From assembly GCF_025548555.1 (NCBI RefSeq), contig NZ_JAJLPA010000006.1:62001-126000 (forward strand): a stretch of DNA of 64,000 nucleotides. The letters run 5' to 3'. The DNA is from Sphingomonas sp. A2-49. GTDB lineage: Bacteria > Pseudomonadota > Alphaproteobacteria > Sphingomonadales > Sphingomonadaceae. Positions within the stretch are counted from its first letter, which is position 1; every line of letters begins with the position of its first letter. Under the pieces are notes generated by a model. It was not told where the DNA came from. It worked only from the letters and a program-made list of their open reading frames with translations, and ran no database searches. This document shows positions 24,377 through 34,524 of this stretch, in pieces. Both the position numbers and the translations under genes were made by a program.

Positions 24377-24718
24377 TCATCCCGCGTCGCGGCGCAACGC
24401 CTTCGCGATCATCCAGTGATGCAAAAGCTGTATCGCGACGAGCGTCACACCGGTGCCGGCAAACATCGGCAAGACGAGATGCTCCTGCCCAGGCCGGGGG
24501 GCGACGTTCCGCGCCAGATAGAGCAGGAAGACGAAGCTTCCCGACGCCAGCACCGGCATGAATGCCAATGCCATATGTCTTGGCGCCGACCACGTGACTT
24601 CGCCGGCAAGGTCCCATTGCATCGGCAGACGGGCCTCACCCCGAAAGCGCGCATTCGCCCGAACAGCCAGCGTCAGGATGACGGCCAACGATATCATCGC
24701 GATAACCGGAAAGACCAT
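24377..24718 (-). CDS. small integral membrane protein (DUF1648-like)
   Basis: A 113-residue protein with three hydrophobic segments (about 3-20, 45-66 and 78-98). Between the first two lies RLPMQWDLAGEVTWSAPRHM, which resembles the DUF1648 pattern of SdpI-type proteins, but this needs a profile search. The ribosome site AGGAAGGAGGG is strong. Composition is less GC-rich than the surroundings, as is the divergent acetyltransferase, hinting at joint transfer. Confidence 0.65.
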   Translation of the reverse strand: MVFPVIAMISLAVILTLAVRANARFRGEARLPMQWDLAGEVTWSAPRHMALAFMPVLASGSFVFLLYLARNVAPRPGQEHLVLPMFAGTGVTLVAIQLLHHWMIAKALRRDAG

Positions 24719-24796
24719 GCCACCCTCCTTCCTGAAAGGACATAGCACGATCTTCGACGAAAGTCCTTCCGGCAGCGACAAGCATTCTGCCGGCCC

Positions 24797-24846
24797 CGGC
24801 AAATTTAATTTAGACGGACTTCGAATGACATGAGGCAAATTTGCCG
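24797..24846. promoter_or_regulatory. long-spaced inverted repeat in an AT-rich divergent gap
   Basis: CGGCAAATTT (24797-24806) and AAATTTGCCG (24837-24846) are perfect inverted copies 30 bases apart. They lie between two divergent small genes in a stretch unusually rich in A and T. Paired binding sites for one regulator, or a cruciform, are both possible. Confidence 0.45.
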
Positions 24847-24906
24847 CTCGGGCGACTGTCCTGACGATGACCGTCGTGTATCGTCGTGTTCGACAGCGAG
24901 GCGCCG

Positions 24907-25434
24907 ATGACGTTCGATCTTCGACGATGGTCCGAGTCGCATCGCGACGGCTTTGCCGCCATGCATCGCGATCCCGAGGTCATGGCAGATCTCGGCGGCC
25001 CGTTCGCCGATGCCGCCATCCGCGAAAAGTTCGATCGCTATCGGGATGCCTGGTCGATCGACGGAATATCACGATGGGCAATAGTCGACCGGGCTTCAGG
25101 CGCATTCCTCGGCTATGCGGGCGTCATGTTCCGGGCCGATCGAGGGCATCCGCTGGGACTGCATCACGAGATCGGATGGCGTCTGAGGCGCGACGCCTGG
25201 GGACGCGGACTGGCGACCGCGGGCGCTCGCGTCGCGCTGGACCACGCCTGGCGAACGCTGACCAGCATGGAAATCGTCGCGTACACCGCGATCGACAATC
25301 GCCGATCGCAGGAGGTCATGCGCCGCGTCGGCCTCGACCGCGCGGCACATCGCGATTTCACGGCGCGTTATCCCAAGGGCGACTGGACCGGCCTCGTCTG
25401 GGTCGCGCGGCGGCCGGGTGACACCCGCCGATAG
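24907..25434 (+). CDS. GNAT family N-acetyltransferase (RimJ/RimL-like)
   Basis: A 175-residue acetyltransferase of the RimJ/RimL subtype. It starts MTFDLRRWSESHRDGFAAMH and has DPEVMADLGG, the acetyl-CoA loop LRRDAWGRGLATAGARVALD and the C-terminal NRRSQEVMRRVGL. Such proteins acetylate N-termini or small amines; the substrate here is unknown. The start is taken at ATG 24907 (GCGAGGCG upstream); an in-frame GTG at 24886 is possible. Confidence 0.85.
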   Translation: MTFDLRRWSESHRDGFAAMHRDPEVMADLGGPFADAAIREKFDRYRDAWSIDGISRWAIVDRASGAFLGYAGVMFRADRGHPLGLHHEIGWRLRRDAWGRGLATAGARVALDHAWRTLTSMEIVAYTAIDNRRSQEVMRRVGLDRAAHRDFTARYPKGDWTGLVWVARRPGDTRR

Positions 25435-25454
25435 CACCGCAACCGCCGCCGCCC

Positions 25455-26243
25455 TCACCGCCCTTCCCACACCCCCGGCCGCTTCCCGACGAACGCCGCC
25501 ATGCCTTCCTTCTGGTCGGCGGTGCCGAACAGGCCGTGGAACAGCCGGCGTTCGAACTGGACGCCCTGCGCCAGCGTCGTCTCGAACGCGGCGTTGACCA
25601 TCTCCTTGTTCGCCAGCACCGCGAGCGGCGCCATCGCGGCGATCGTCGCGGCGGTCGTCATCGCCTCCTCGACCAGGTCGGCGGCCGGGATCACCCGGCT
25701 GACCAGCCCGGCGCGCTCCGCCTCGGCGGCGTCCATCATCCGCCCGGTCAGGCACATCTCCATCGCCTTCGCCTTGCCGACGGCGCGCGCCAGCCGCTGC
25801 GAGCCGCCCATGCCGGGGCTCACCGCCAGCTTCACTTCGGGCTGGCCGAACTTCGCGGTGTCGGCGGCGAGGATGAAGTCGCACATCATCGCCAGTTCGC
25901 AGCCGCCGCCCAGTGCATAGCCGGCGACCGCGGCGATGATCGGCTTGCGCGTCGCGGTGAGCGTCTCGTAGCCGGCGAAATGGTTGCGGCCATACATCGC
26001 GGCGAAATCCATCGCCTGCATTTCCTTGATGTCGGCGCCCGCGGCGAACGCCCGGGCGCTGCCGGTCAGGACCGCACACCCCTGCCCCTCGTCCGCGTCG
26101 AACGCGGCCAGCGCAGCGAGCAGGTCGGCGAGCACCTGCGCGTTCAGCGCGTTCAGCGCGTCGGGCCGGTTGAGCGTGATGAGCGTCACGCGCTCGCGGC
26201 GCTCGACGAGGATGGTCTGATAGTCGGACGGGGCTTCGGGCAC
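25455..26243 (-). CDS. enoyl-CoA hydratase/isomerase (crotonase family)
   Basis: A 262-residue crotonase starting with GTG ([12 protein letters not shown]) after AAGGAGAG. The oxyanion-hole segments [10 protein letters not shown] and [15 protein letters not shown] and the catalytic region [20 protein letters not shown] match short-chain enoyl-CoA hydratases. It would hydrate 2-enoyl-CoA in fatty-acid or branched-chain amino-acid breakdown. It follows the 3-hydroxyisobutyryl-CoA hydrolase-like gene by 11 bases, so a role in valine degradation is a reasonable inference. Confidence 0.92.
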   Translation of the reverse strand: MPEAPSDYQTILVERRERVTLITLNRPDALNALNAQVLADLLAALAAFDADEGQGCAVLTGSARAFAAGADIKEMQAMDFAAMYGRNHFAGYETLTATRKPIIAAVAGYALGGGCELAMMCDFILAADTAKFGQPEVKLAVSPGMGGSQRLARAVGKAKAMEMCLTGRMMDAAEAERAGLVSRVIPAADLVEEAMTTAATIAAMAPLAVLANKEMVNAAFETTLAQGVQFERRLFHGLFGTADQKEGMAAFVGKRPGVWEGR

Positions 26244-26254
26244 GGGGCTCTCCT

Positions 26255-27322
26255 TCAGGCGGGCGTCCACGCGTCCGCCTCGGGCAGCGGCGCGAAGATC
26301 TGGTCGATGACGTGTTCGGTCACGCCCTCGGGCGTGGCGGGCTGCCAGCGCGGGGCATTGTCCTTGTCGACGATCACCGCGCGCACGCCCTCGAGGAAGT
26401 CGTGGCGCTGCACGACGCGGCTGGCGACGGCATATTCCTGTCGCATCTCGTCGGCGAAGCTCTGCATCAGCCCGCCGTCGTAGAGCAGCCGCAGCGACAC
26501 CTTCATCGCCTGCGGCGACTTGGTGCGCAGGATCGCGAGCTGCTCGGCGGCGAAGGCGCCCCCGTCCGCCTCCAACGCCGCGAACACCTCCTCGAGCGTA
26601 TCGGCGGCGAACAGCCGGTCGATCGCCACGCGATGGTCCAGCAGCCGCGCCGCGGGCGGCGTGACCGCGGCCGCGTCGAGCACGGCCGCGATCCCATGGG
26701 GATCGGCGACGACCGCCGCCTTCGCCGCGTCGAGCGCGGCGGCGGGCAGGTAATGCGTCGCCAGACCCAGCGCATGCGCCTCCGCGCCGTCGAGCCGGTG
26801 CCCGGTGAGCGCGAGGAACTGGCCGATCCGCCCCGGCAGGCGCGACAGGAACCAGCCGCCGCCGACATCGGGGAACAGGCCGATCCCCGTTTCGGGCATG
26901 GCGAAGCGCGTATTCTCGGTCGCGACGCGCCAGCGGCAGGGCAGCGCGATGCCGACGCCGCCACCCATCGTCACGCCGTCCATGAAGGCGACCGTGGGCT
27001 TGGCATAGGCGAACAGGCGGTTGTTGAGCCGGTATTCGGTATGGAAGAAGCAGCGCGCCGCGGCGCCGTCGCCCGCGCCGCTCTCGCCCAGCATCCGGAT
27101 GTCGCCGCCCGCGCAAAAGCCGCGCGACGCGCGGGGATCGCCGTCCGCGGCGGGCGCATGGTCGAGCATAACCGCCGCGACGCCGGGATCGGTTCGCCAG
27201 CGCTCCAGCATCGCCAGCATGCCCTCGCACATGGCGAGGTTGAGCGCGTGCAGCGCCCGGGGGCGGTTGAGGCGGAGCCGCCCGACGGCGCCTTCGGTTC
27301 CGGTCAGCAGGTCATCGGTCAT
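26255..27322 (-). CDS. 3-hydroxyisobutyryl-CoA hydrolase-like protein (crotonase superfamily)
   Basis: A 355-residue protein, longer than a simple hydratase and typical of the HIBCH branch. Motifs are [32 protein letters not shown] and [20 protein letters not shown], plus the family C-terminal extension ([20 protein letters not shown]). It would release 3-hydroxyisobutyrate from its CoA ester in valine degradation. It pairs with the downstream enoyl-CoA hydratase on the same strand. The hybrid kinase gene starts about 100 bases away in the opposite direction. Confidence 0.9.
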   Translation of the reverse strand: MTDDLLTGTEGAVGRLRLNRPRALHALNLAMCEGMLAMLERWRTDPGVAAVMLDHAPAADGDPRASRGFCAGGDIRMLGESGAGDGAAARCFFHTEYRLNNRLFAYAKPTVAFMDGVTMGGGVGIALPCRWRVATENTRFAMPETGIGLFPDVGGGWFLSRLPGRIGQFLALTGHRLDGAEAHALGLATHYLPAAALDAAKAAVVADPHGIAAVLDAAAVTPPAARLLDHRVAIDRLFAADTLEEVFAALEADGGAFAAEQLAILRTKSPQAMKVSLRLLYDGGLMQSFADEMRQEYAVASRVVQRHDFLEGVRAVIVDKDNAPRWQPATPEGVTEHVIDQIFAPLPEADAWTPA

Positions 27323-27426
27323 GGCCCCGGGCTTTGCCGGGCGGCACGCCCCGCGTCCATACCGAAGCGGCGAAAAGCACGGGCCTCGCGTTTGACACGC
27401 CGCGGCGGAGGTCGCATTTCCGGCGG

Positions 27427-30396
27427 ATGTCGACAGAGTCCCCCGTACCCGCGTCTGTACCCGCGTCCCCCTTGTGGCCGGTCGGCGGCGGCGCGTGCGG
27501 CGCGCTGATCCGCGCCCGCGACTGGAGCGCCACCCCGCTCGGCCCGATCGAGCGGTGGAGCGAGGCGTTGCGGACGACGGTCGGCAACATCGTCAATTCC
27601 CCCGTCCCCAAGGTGCTGATGTGGGGCCCCGACCATGTCATGCTGTACAACGACGGCTATATCGCGATCGCCGGCGCCAGGCATCCCGCCGCGCTCGGCG
27701 GCACGGTGCGCGACGTCTGGCCCGAGATCTGGGACTGGAATGCGGCGATCCTGAAACGCGGTTTCACCGGCGAGGTCGTCAGCTATCGCGACCAGCCGAT
27801 GACCCTGATGCGCGGCGACGCCCCGCAGCGGCTGTTCCTCGACCTGTTCTACACCCCCGTCCATTGCGACGACGGCTGCGTCGGCGGCGTGATGTGCACG
27901 GTGATCGACAACACCGCGCGCATCGCCGCGGAGGTCGCGGTGACCGCGGGCGCCGCGGAGCTGCGCGCGATCACCGACGCGCTGCCGGTCCTCATCTCCT
28001 ACGTCGACCGTACCCAGGTGTATCGCTTCGCCAACAGCCATTACCGCGACTGGCTGGGGCTCGATCCCGAAGCGGTCGTCGGCCGGCATATCCGCGAGGT
28101 GCTGGGCGAGGCGGTCTATGCCGAACGCCTGCCGCTGATCGAGCGCGTGCTCGCCGGAGAGGCGATCGAGGACGAAGGCCGCATGCCGCATCGGGACGGC
28201 GGCCACCGGCGCGCGGACATCCGCTACCTGCCCCGCCGCGATGCGGCCGGCGACGTCGAGGGCTTTCACGTCCTCGTCACCGATATCGAGGAGCGCGCCG
28301 AGCGCGAGGCGGCGGTCCGGGCCAGCAACGACCGGTTCCGCGCGGCGATGGAGGCGGTGCACGGCGTGCTGTGGACCAATACCGCCGACGGCCGGATGGT
28401 CGGCGAGCAGCCCGGCTGGACCGCGCTGACCGGACAGGATGCCGACGCCTATGGCGGCTATGGCTGGGCGAGCGCAGTCCATCCCGACGATGCCGCCCCG
28501 ACGATCGCCGCGTGGGAAGCGGCGGTCGCCGCGCGGTCCGTCTTCGTCTTCGAGCATCGCGTCCGCCGCCGCGACGGGGCGTGGCGCGACTGCCTGATCC
28601 GCGCACAGCCGATCAAGGACGCGGCGGGCGAGATCGTCGAATGGGTCGGCGTGCACACCGACATCACCGAACAGCGCGCCGCCGAGCGCAGCCTGCGCGA
28701 TCAGGCCGACCACCTGCGCCGGCAGGTCGGGCATCGCGAGCGCGCCGAGGAGCAGCTGCGCCAGCTCAACGAGACGCTGGAGGCGCGGGCGATCGCCGAG
28801 ATCGGTGAGCGGCGGCAGGCGGAGGCGGCGCTGGCGCAGTCGCAGAAGATGGAGACGATCGGCAAGCTGACCGGCGGGGTCGCGCACGATTTCAACAACC
28901 TGCTTCAGGTCGTGTCGGGCAACCTCCAGCTGCTGGCGATCGATATCGCCGGAAACGACCGGGCCGAGCGCCGCGTCGCCAACGCCATGGCGGGCGTATC
29001 GCGCGGGTCGAAGCTCGCCGCGCAGCTGCTCGCCTTCGGCCGGCGGCAGGCGCTGGAGCCCAAGGTCGTCAACGTCACGCGCTTCGTCCGGGGCATGGAC
29101 GACATGCTGCGCCGCGCGATCGGCGAGGGCGTGGAGGTCGAGACGATCTTCGGCGGCGGCCTGTGGAACTGCTTCATCGATCCGGTGCAGATCGAGAATG
29201 CGCTGCTCAACCTGGCGATCAACGCGCGCGACGCGATGGACGGGTCGGGCAAGCTGACCATCGAGCTGGCCAACGCGCATCTCGACGATGCCTATGCCCG
29301 CGGCCACGACGAGGTGCAGGCGGGCCAGTACGTCATGCTCGCGGTCAGCGACACCGGCAGCGGCATGAGCCCCGACATCGTCACCAAGGTGTTCGAGCCG
29401 TTCTTCTCGACCAAAAGCGAGGGCAAGGGATCGGGGCTCGGCCTGTCGATGGTCTATGGCTTCGTCAAACAGTCGGGCGGCCATGTGAAGATCTATTCGG
29501 AGGTCGGCGAGGGCACCACCATCCGCCTCTATCTGCCGCGCAGCCGCGAGGCGGAGGATGTCGAGGTGGTCGTCGACACGGGCGCGATCGAGGGCGGCAG
29601 CGAAACCGTGCTGGTGGTCGAGGATGACGACGCGGTCCGCGCGACCGTCGTCGAGATGCTGGGCGACCTCGGCTATCGCGTGCTGAAGGCGGTCGATGCG
29701 CAAAGCGCGCTGAGCGTGATCGAAAGCGGCATCCCGATCGACATGCTGTTCACCGACGTGGTGATGCCCGGCACGCTGAAGAGCCCCGAACTGGCGCGCA
29801 AGGCGAAGGAGCGGCTGCCCGACCTCGCCGTGCTGTTCACCAGCGGCTATACCGAAAATTCGATCGTCCACGGCGGTCGGCTGGACGCCGGCGTCGAGCT
29901 GCTGTCGAAGCCGTATACGCGCGAGGCGCTGGCGCGGAAATTCCGCCACGTCCTCGCCAACCAGCAACAGCGCGCCGCCGTCGCCACCCCGCCGCGGACG
30001 CCGCCGGCCGCGCGCGGCCAGGTGACGGTGCTGCTGGTCGAGGACGATCCGGTGATCCGCGCGACGACCGCCGAGCTGTTGCAAGCCGGCGGCCATGTCG
30101 TGATCGACGCGGCGAGCGCGGAGGATGCGGCGACCGCGTTGCAGACCGTGCCGATCGACGTGCTGGTCACCGACGTCAACCTGCCCGGTGCCTCCGGCCC
30201 CGACCTCGCGATCCGGGCACGCGAACTGCGGCCGGGCGTCGGCATCGTCTTCGCCACCGGCGACACCGCGGCGGTCCCCCCCGGCACCGGCGCGGTGCTG
30301 CTCGCCAAGCCCTATGGCACCGACACGCTGCACGCCGCGATCGCGGCGGCGGTGCGCGGCGACGCGATGGAGATGCGGCTGGAAAAGGAAGCCTGA
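27427..30396 (+). CDS. hybrid sensor histidine kinase with three PAS-like domains and two receivers
   Basis: A 989-residue protein without membrane segments. An N-terminal PAS-like domain (about 25-170, WSATPLGPIERWSEALRTTV) is followed by two PAS domains (about 180-290 and 300-415), a coiled coil (about 418-475), a HisKA dimerisation helix with His487 (GKLTGGVAHDFNNLLQVVSG) and a kinase domain (DTGSGMSPDIVTKVFEPFF). Two receivers carry phospho-acceptors Asp777 and Asp916. It probably senses a cytoplasmic or diffusible cue. No regulator gene adjoins it, so the output is unknown. The start at 27427 avoids an unrelated upstream extension. Confidence 0.9.
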   Translation: MSTESPVPASVPASPLWPVGGGACGALIRARDWSATPLGPIERWSEALRTTVGNIVNSPVPKVLMWGPDHVMLYNDGYIAIAGARHPAALGGTVRDVWPEIWDWNAAILKRGFTGEVVSYRDQPMTLMRGDAPQRLFLDLFYTPVHCDDGCVGGVMCTVIDNTARIAAEVAVTAGAAELRAITDALPVLISYVDRTQVYRFANSHYRDWLGLDPEAVVGRHIREVLGEAVYAERLPLIERVLAGEAIEDEGRMPHRDGGHRRADIRYLPRRDAAGDVEGFHVLVTDIEERAEREAAVRASNDRFRAAMEAVHGVLWTNTADGRMVGEQPGWTALTGQDADAYGGYGWASAVHPDDAAPTIAAWEAAVAARSVFVFEHRVRRRDGAWRDCLIRAQPIKDAAGEIVEWVGVHTDITEQRAAERSLRDQADHLRRQVGHRERAEEQLRQLNETLEARAIAEIGERRQAEAALAQSQKMETIGKLTGGVAHDFNNLLQVVSGNLQLLAIDIAGNDRAERRVANAMAGVSRGSKLAAQLLAFGRRQALEPKVVNVTRFVRGMDDMLRRAIGEGVEVETIFGGGLWNCFIDPVQIENALLNLAINARDAMDGSGKLTIELANAHLDDAYARGHDEVQAGQYVMLAVSDTGSGMSPDIVTKVFEPFFSTKSEGKGSGLGLSMVYGFVKQSGGHVKIYSEVGEGTTIRLYLPRSREAEDVEVVVDTGAIEGGSETVLVVEDDDAVRATVVEMLGDLGYRVLKAVDAQSALSVIESGIPIDMLFTDVVMPGTLKSPELARKAKERLPDLAVLFTSGYTENSIVHGGRLDAGVELLSKPYTREALARKFRHVLANQQQRAAVATPPRTPPAARGQVTVLLVEDDPVIRATTAELLQAGGHVVIDAASAEDAATALQTVPIDVLVTDVNLPGASGPDLAIRARELRPGVGIVFATGDTAAVPPGTGAVLLAKPYGTDTLHAAIAAAVRGDAMEMRLEKEA

Positions 30397-30459
30397 GGCG
30401 CGCGCGACCGCGCGGGCGCCGACCTTGAATACGGTCCGCCGGCGCTTGATCTTGTGGGC

Positions 30460-31851
<1,392 letters not shown>

Positions 31852-31930
31852 GGCCGGTCCGGCGCGGACGCCACGGAACTTCCCCGCGGGTCGCGCGCTT
31901 CGCAGCCCGAGACGCCATGAGGGACGATAC

Positions 31931-32143
31931 GTGAGCACCACCACCACCGGCGCGCTGATCGGCGCCGCGATCGATTCGATTTCGGGCGACGACGGCGTCG
32001 CCGACGGCGCGATCATCGGGGCGGTGACCGCGAACGTCCTGAAGGTCGTGCTGCCGCTGGCGGTCACCTATGCGGTGGGCTGGGCGGTGTTGCGCGGCGC
32101 GGCGGAACTCAAGGACCAGGTTTTCGGAAAGGTGGACGCATGA
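31931..32143 (+). CDS. small hydrophobic protein of unknown function
   Basis: A 70-residue protein with a GTG start. A Thr/Gly-rich head (STTTTGALIGAAIDSISGDD) is followed by one likely membrane helix (ANVLKVVLPLAVTYAVGWAV) and a short charged tail. It overlaps the next gene by four bases (ATGA), a strong sign that both frames are real and coupled. I do not recognise the family. Confidence 0.6.
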   Translation: MSTTTTGALIGAAIDSISGDDGVADGAIIGAVTANVLKVVLPLAVTYAVGWAVLRGAAELKDQVFGKVDA

Positions 32144-32340
32144 TCGGCAGGATTATCGGTGCGCTGGTGGGGCGCGAAATGGACCGTCGCGATGGCCGTG
32201 GCGGCCTGAAGGGCGCGGCGATCGGCGCCTTGTCGGTCGGCGCGATGCGCCGGATGGGGCCGCTCGGCCTGCTGCTGGGCGGCGGCTACGTCGCCAAGAA
32301 AGCCTATGATCGCCGCCGTCAGTCGCGCGTCGACTACTGA
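32140..32340 (+). CDS. small glycine- and arginine-rich protein of unknown function
   Basis: A 66-residue basic protein whose start codon overlaps the stop of the preceding small gene. Two Gly/Ala-rich, weakly hydrophobic stretches (GALVGREM, LKGAAIGALSVGAMRR, LLLGGGYVAKKAYDRR) are separated by basic residues. The layout suggests membrane association or an unstructured DNA- or membrane-binding peptide; neither can be shown from sequence. It ends three bases before the convergent DUF2585 gene. Confidence 0.6.
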   Translation: MIGRIIGALVGREMDRRDGRGGLKGAAIGALSVGAMRRMGPLGLLLGGGYVAKKAYDRRRQSRVDY

Positions 32341-32343
32341 GCG

Positions 32344-32946
32344 TCAGCCGGCCTGCCAGATGCGGATCGCGTCGATCGGCGCGATCAGCATCAGGACGTT
32401 GAGCGTCAGGTTGTCGCGCATCACTGCCAACGCGACGAGCTCGAGTGCGATCAGCATCCCGGCGCTGCCCCACCAGGGCAGTCGCTGGGCGATCGCGAAC
32501 CCGATCATCATGCACGCGCAGTCGCCCAGCGAGTTGAGCACGCTGTCGCCGCTATAGCCCCAGGCCATGGTGACGCTGCGATAGCGGTCGATGACGATCG
32601 GCGAGTTTTCCAGAATTTCCCATCCGGCCTCGACCAGCACCGCCACCACCAGACGGCGCGGCCATGGCCAGCGAGGCAACGCCACGCGGGTCGCGGCATA
32701 GAAGAGCAGGCCGTGCGCGACATGCGTCAGGCTGTACCAGTCGGCGAATTGCTGGCTGTTCTGGTCCGAGCGGACGGTGCCGTGCCACAGCGCGACGGTG
32801 CCGCACGGACAGGTGGCGGGGCGCCCCATCGCCAGCAGGACCACCGCCATGCCGGCCAGCGCGAGCAGGACAGCCAGCCCGTTTTTCGCGGCGACTGCGC
32901 GGCCGATGCTTGACGCCCGCCCCGCCCAGACGCCACTAGCGCGCAT
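32344..32946 (-). CDS. DUF2585 (UPF0314-type) membrane protein
   Basis: A 200-residue protein with a membrane helix (about 25-42) followed by the family signature, GRPATCPCGTVALWHG and QQFADWYSLTHVAHGLLFY. Further hydrophobic segments and GYSGDSVLNSLGDCACMMIG follow. The conserved CPCG and His residues suggest metal or redox chemistry, but the function is unknown. The ATG at 32946-32944 overlaps the gmk start codon on the other strand; a later ATG (32850) would remove most of the first helix, so the longer form is preferred. A GGGGAG site lies within the first codons of gmk. Confidence 0.8.
   Translation of the reverse strand: MRASGVWAGRASSIGRAVAAKNGLAVLLALAGMAVVLLAMGRPATCPCGTVALWHGTVRSDQNSQQFADWYSLTHVAHGLLFYAATRVALPRWPWPRRLVVAVLVEAGWEILENSPIVIDRYRSVTMAWGYSGDSVLNSLGDCACMMIGFAIAQRLPWWGSAGMLIALELVALAVMRDNLTLNVLMLIAPIDAIRIWQAG
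32910..32939 (+). promoter_or_regulatory. possible promoter for a leaderless gmk transcript
   Basis: TTGACG at 32910-32915 lies 18 bases before CACTAG (32934-32939). A start about six bases later would fall on the gmk ATG itself, which has no ribosome site. The -10 match is poor, so this is tentative. Confidence 0.3.
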
Positions 32947-33610
32947 GCCGAACTCGCTCCCCACCGATCCGCACCACTTCAAGCGTCGTGGCGTGCTGTT
33001 CGTGCTGTCATCGCCGTCGGGCGCGGGCAAGTCCACCATCGCGCGCAAATTGCTCGCCGACGAACCCGAACTGGGCATGTCGGTATCGGCCACGACGCGC
33101 CCGATGCGGCCCGGCGAAACCGACGGCAAGGACTATCATTTCGTCGACCTCGAACAGTTCCGGCACATGGTGGCGGAGGACGAATTCCTCGAATGGGCGC
33201 ATGTCTTCGGCCAGCGCTACGGCACGCCCAAGGCGCAGGTCGAGGCGATGCTGGCCGCGGGCAAGGACGTCCTGTTCGACATCGACTGGCAGGGCGCGCA
33301 GCAATTGTTCCAGATCGCCGGCGGCGACGTCGTGCGCGTCTTCATCTTCCCGCCGTCGATGGAGGAATTGCGCGCGCGGCTGACCAACCGCAACACCGAT
33401 TCGGCGGAGGTTATCGAGGCGCGGATGGCGCGCGCGGCGAACGAGGTCAGCCACTGGGACGGCTATGACTACGTCCTCGTCAACGACGACGTCGAGACAT
33501 GCTTCCAGGGCGTGAAGACGATCCTGGCGGCGGAACGGCTGAAGCGGTCGCGGCAGACGGGGCTGATCGGCTTCATCCGCAAGCTGACCCGGGTGCCCGG
33601 CGCCGCCTGA
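32945..33610 (+). CDS. gmk: guanylate kinase
   Basis: A 221-residue kinase starting MPNSLPTDPHHFKRRGVLFV. P-loop SSPSGAGKST, the GMP-binding segment SATTRPMRPGETDGKDYHFV, EFLEWAHVFGQRYGTP and DIDWQGAQQLF are all in place. It phosphorylates GMP or dGMP to the diphosphate. Its start codon overlaps that of the divergent DUF2585 gene by two bases, and no ribosome site is visible, so leaderless translation is possible. Confidence 0.96.
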   Translation: MPNSLPTDPHHFKRRGVLFVLSSPSGAGKSTIARKLLADEPELGMSVSATTRPMRPGETDGKDYHFVDLEQFRHMVAEDEFLEWAHVFGQRYGTPKAQVEAMLAAGKDVLFDIDWQGAQQLFQIAGGDVVRVFIFPPSMEELRARLTNRNTDSAEVIEARMARAANEVSHWDGYDYVLVNDDVETCFQGVKTILAAERLKRSRQTGLIGFIRKLTRVPGAA

Positions 33611-33622
33611 CCCCCGTCCCGA

Positions 33623-34306
33623 TCAGTCGAGCGCGGCGAGGACGCGCACCGCGGCGTCATATTCGGCGCGCTTGTTGGCCCGCGCCGCGGTGGCGAGCGC
33701 ATCCTCGCCCCACAATTCCGCCTGCCAGTCCTCATCGACGTGTGCCGCGGCCCATAACGTGTCGGGATCGCCGGCATGCTCCACCAGCGCGAGCGCGAGG
33801 ACGAGCGATCCCGTGATCGTCACCACCGGCGACAGCGCCGCAAGGCGGAAGGCGTCGAGCGCGCCGACCGCCTCCGCAAGCCGCGCCAGCGTCGCGGGCG
33901 GTTGCGCGCGGTGGACGATCCCGGCGGTCGTTTCGAGATGCACGTCGTATCGCGCGCGCGCCCAGTCGAGCCACGGATCCCACGCCGCGCGCTGGCGGGC
34001 GACGAGGTCGTCCGGCGACAGCGCGCGATAACACAGCAGGTCGCTGCCGCCATAAGCCGCAAGCCCCGCGGCGAACGCGCGCGGATCGGGTGCGATCCGG
34101 TCGATCGCGGCATTGGCGAGGCCGGTGACCGGCATCGCGCGCGGGTCGATCGTCTCCCCCACCGCGCGCCACTCCGCCGCGACCGCCTCCGCCAGCGCGT
34201 CGGTGGGCAGCGCCAGCGGGACGCGGCCGGGCGTGCGCACCGGCCGGCCGTCCAGCGTGACGACGCGATCGGCGTCGATCGCCACATCGGTCCAGAAGCG
34301 CTTCAT
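33623..34306 (-). CDS. ATP12-type F1-ATPase assembly chaperone
   Basis: A 227-residue protein starting MKRFWTDVAI. Conserved family segments include VTLDGRPVRTPGRVPLALPT, AEAVAAEWRAVGETIDPRAM, TGLANAAIDR, SDLLCYRA and WDPWLDWARARYDV. Atp12 binds the F1 alpha subunit before hexamer assembly, in mitochondria and in Alphaproteobacteria. The ATP synthase operon lies about 15 kb away in this window. Its start overlaps the stop of the small membrane-protein gene upstream (ATGA). Confidence 0.9.
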   Translation of the reverse strand: MKRFWTDVAIDADRVVTLDGRPVRTPGRVPLALPTDALAEAVAAEWRAVGETIDPRAMPVTGLANAAIDRIAPDPRAFAAGLAAYGGSDLLCYRALSPDDLVARQRAAWDPWLDWARARYDVHLETTAGIVHRAQPPATLARLAEAVGALDAFRLAALSPVVTITGSLVLALALVEHAGDPDTLWAAAHVDEDWQAELWGEDALATAARANKRAEYDAAVRVLAALD

Positions 34307-34524
34307 GGCCGCGGCGGCGTCCGCCAGCGCTGCGCGAGGCTGGCAGGCACGATCGCGACGACGGCGAGCGCCGACAGCGTGATCGCGACGCCGAGCGCCT
34401 TCACCGGCCAGTCGTGCGCGCGCGCGGCGAGGGCGAGGCCGAACACCGCGCCGAGGCTCCCGGCGATGCGGCTGGCGACCATCGCCAGCCAGCGCTTGCG
34501 CGCGGTGGCGTCCTGCGGGCTCAC
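34303..34524 (-). CDS. small membrane protein of unknown function
   Basis: A 73-residue protein with two hydrophobic segments (about 19-35 and 42-62) and a basic N-terminus (SPQDATARKRWLAMVASRIA). It overlaps the HAD phosphatase gene upstream and the ATP12 gene downstream by four bases each, so it is locked into a three-gene operon. This coupling, rather than similarity, is the main evidence that it is real. Confidence 0.7.
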   Translation of the reverse strand: MSPQDATARKRWLAMVASRIAGSLGAVFGLALAARAHDWPVKALGVAITLSALAVVAIVPASLAQRWRTPPRP

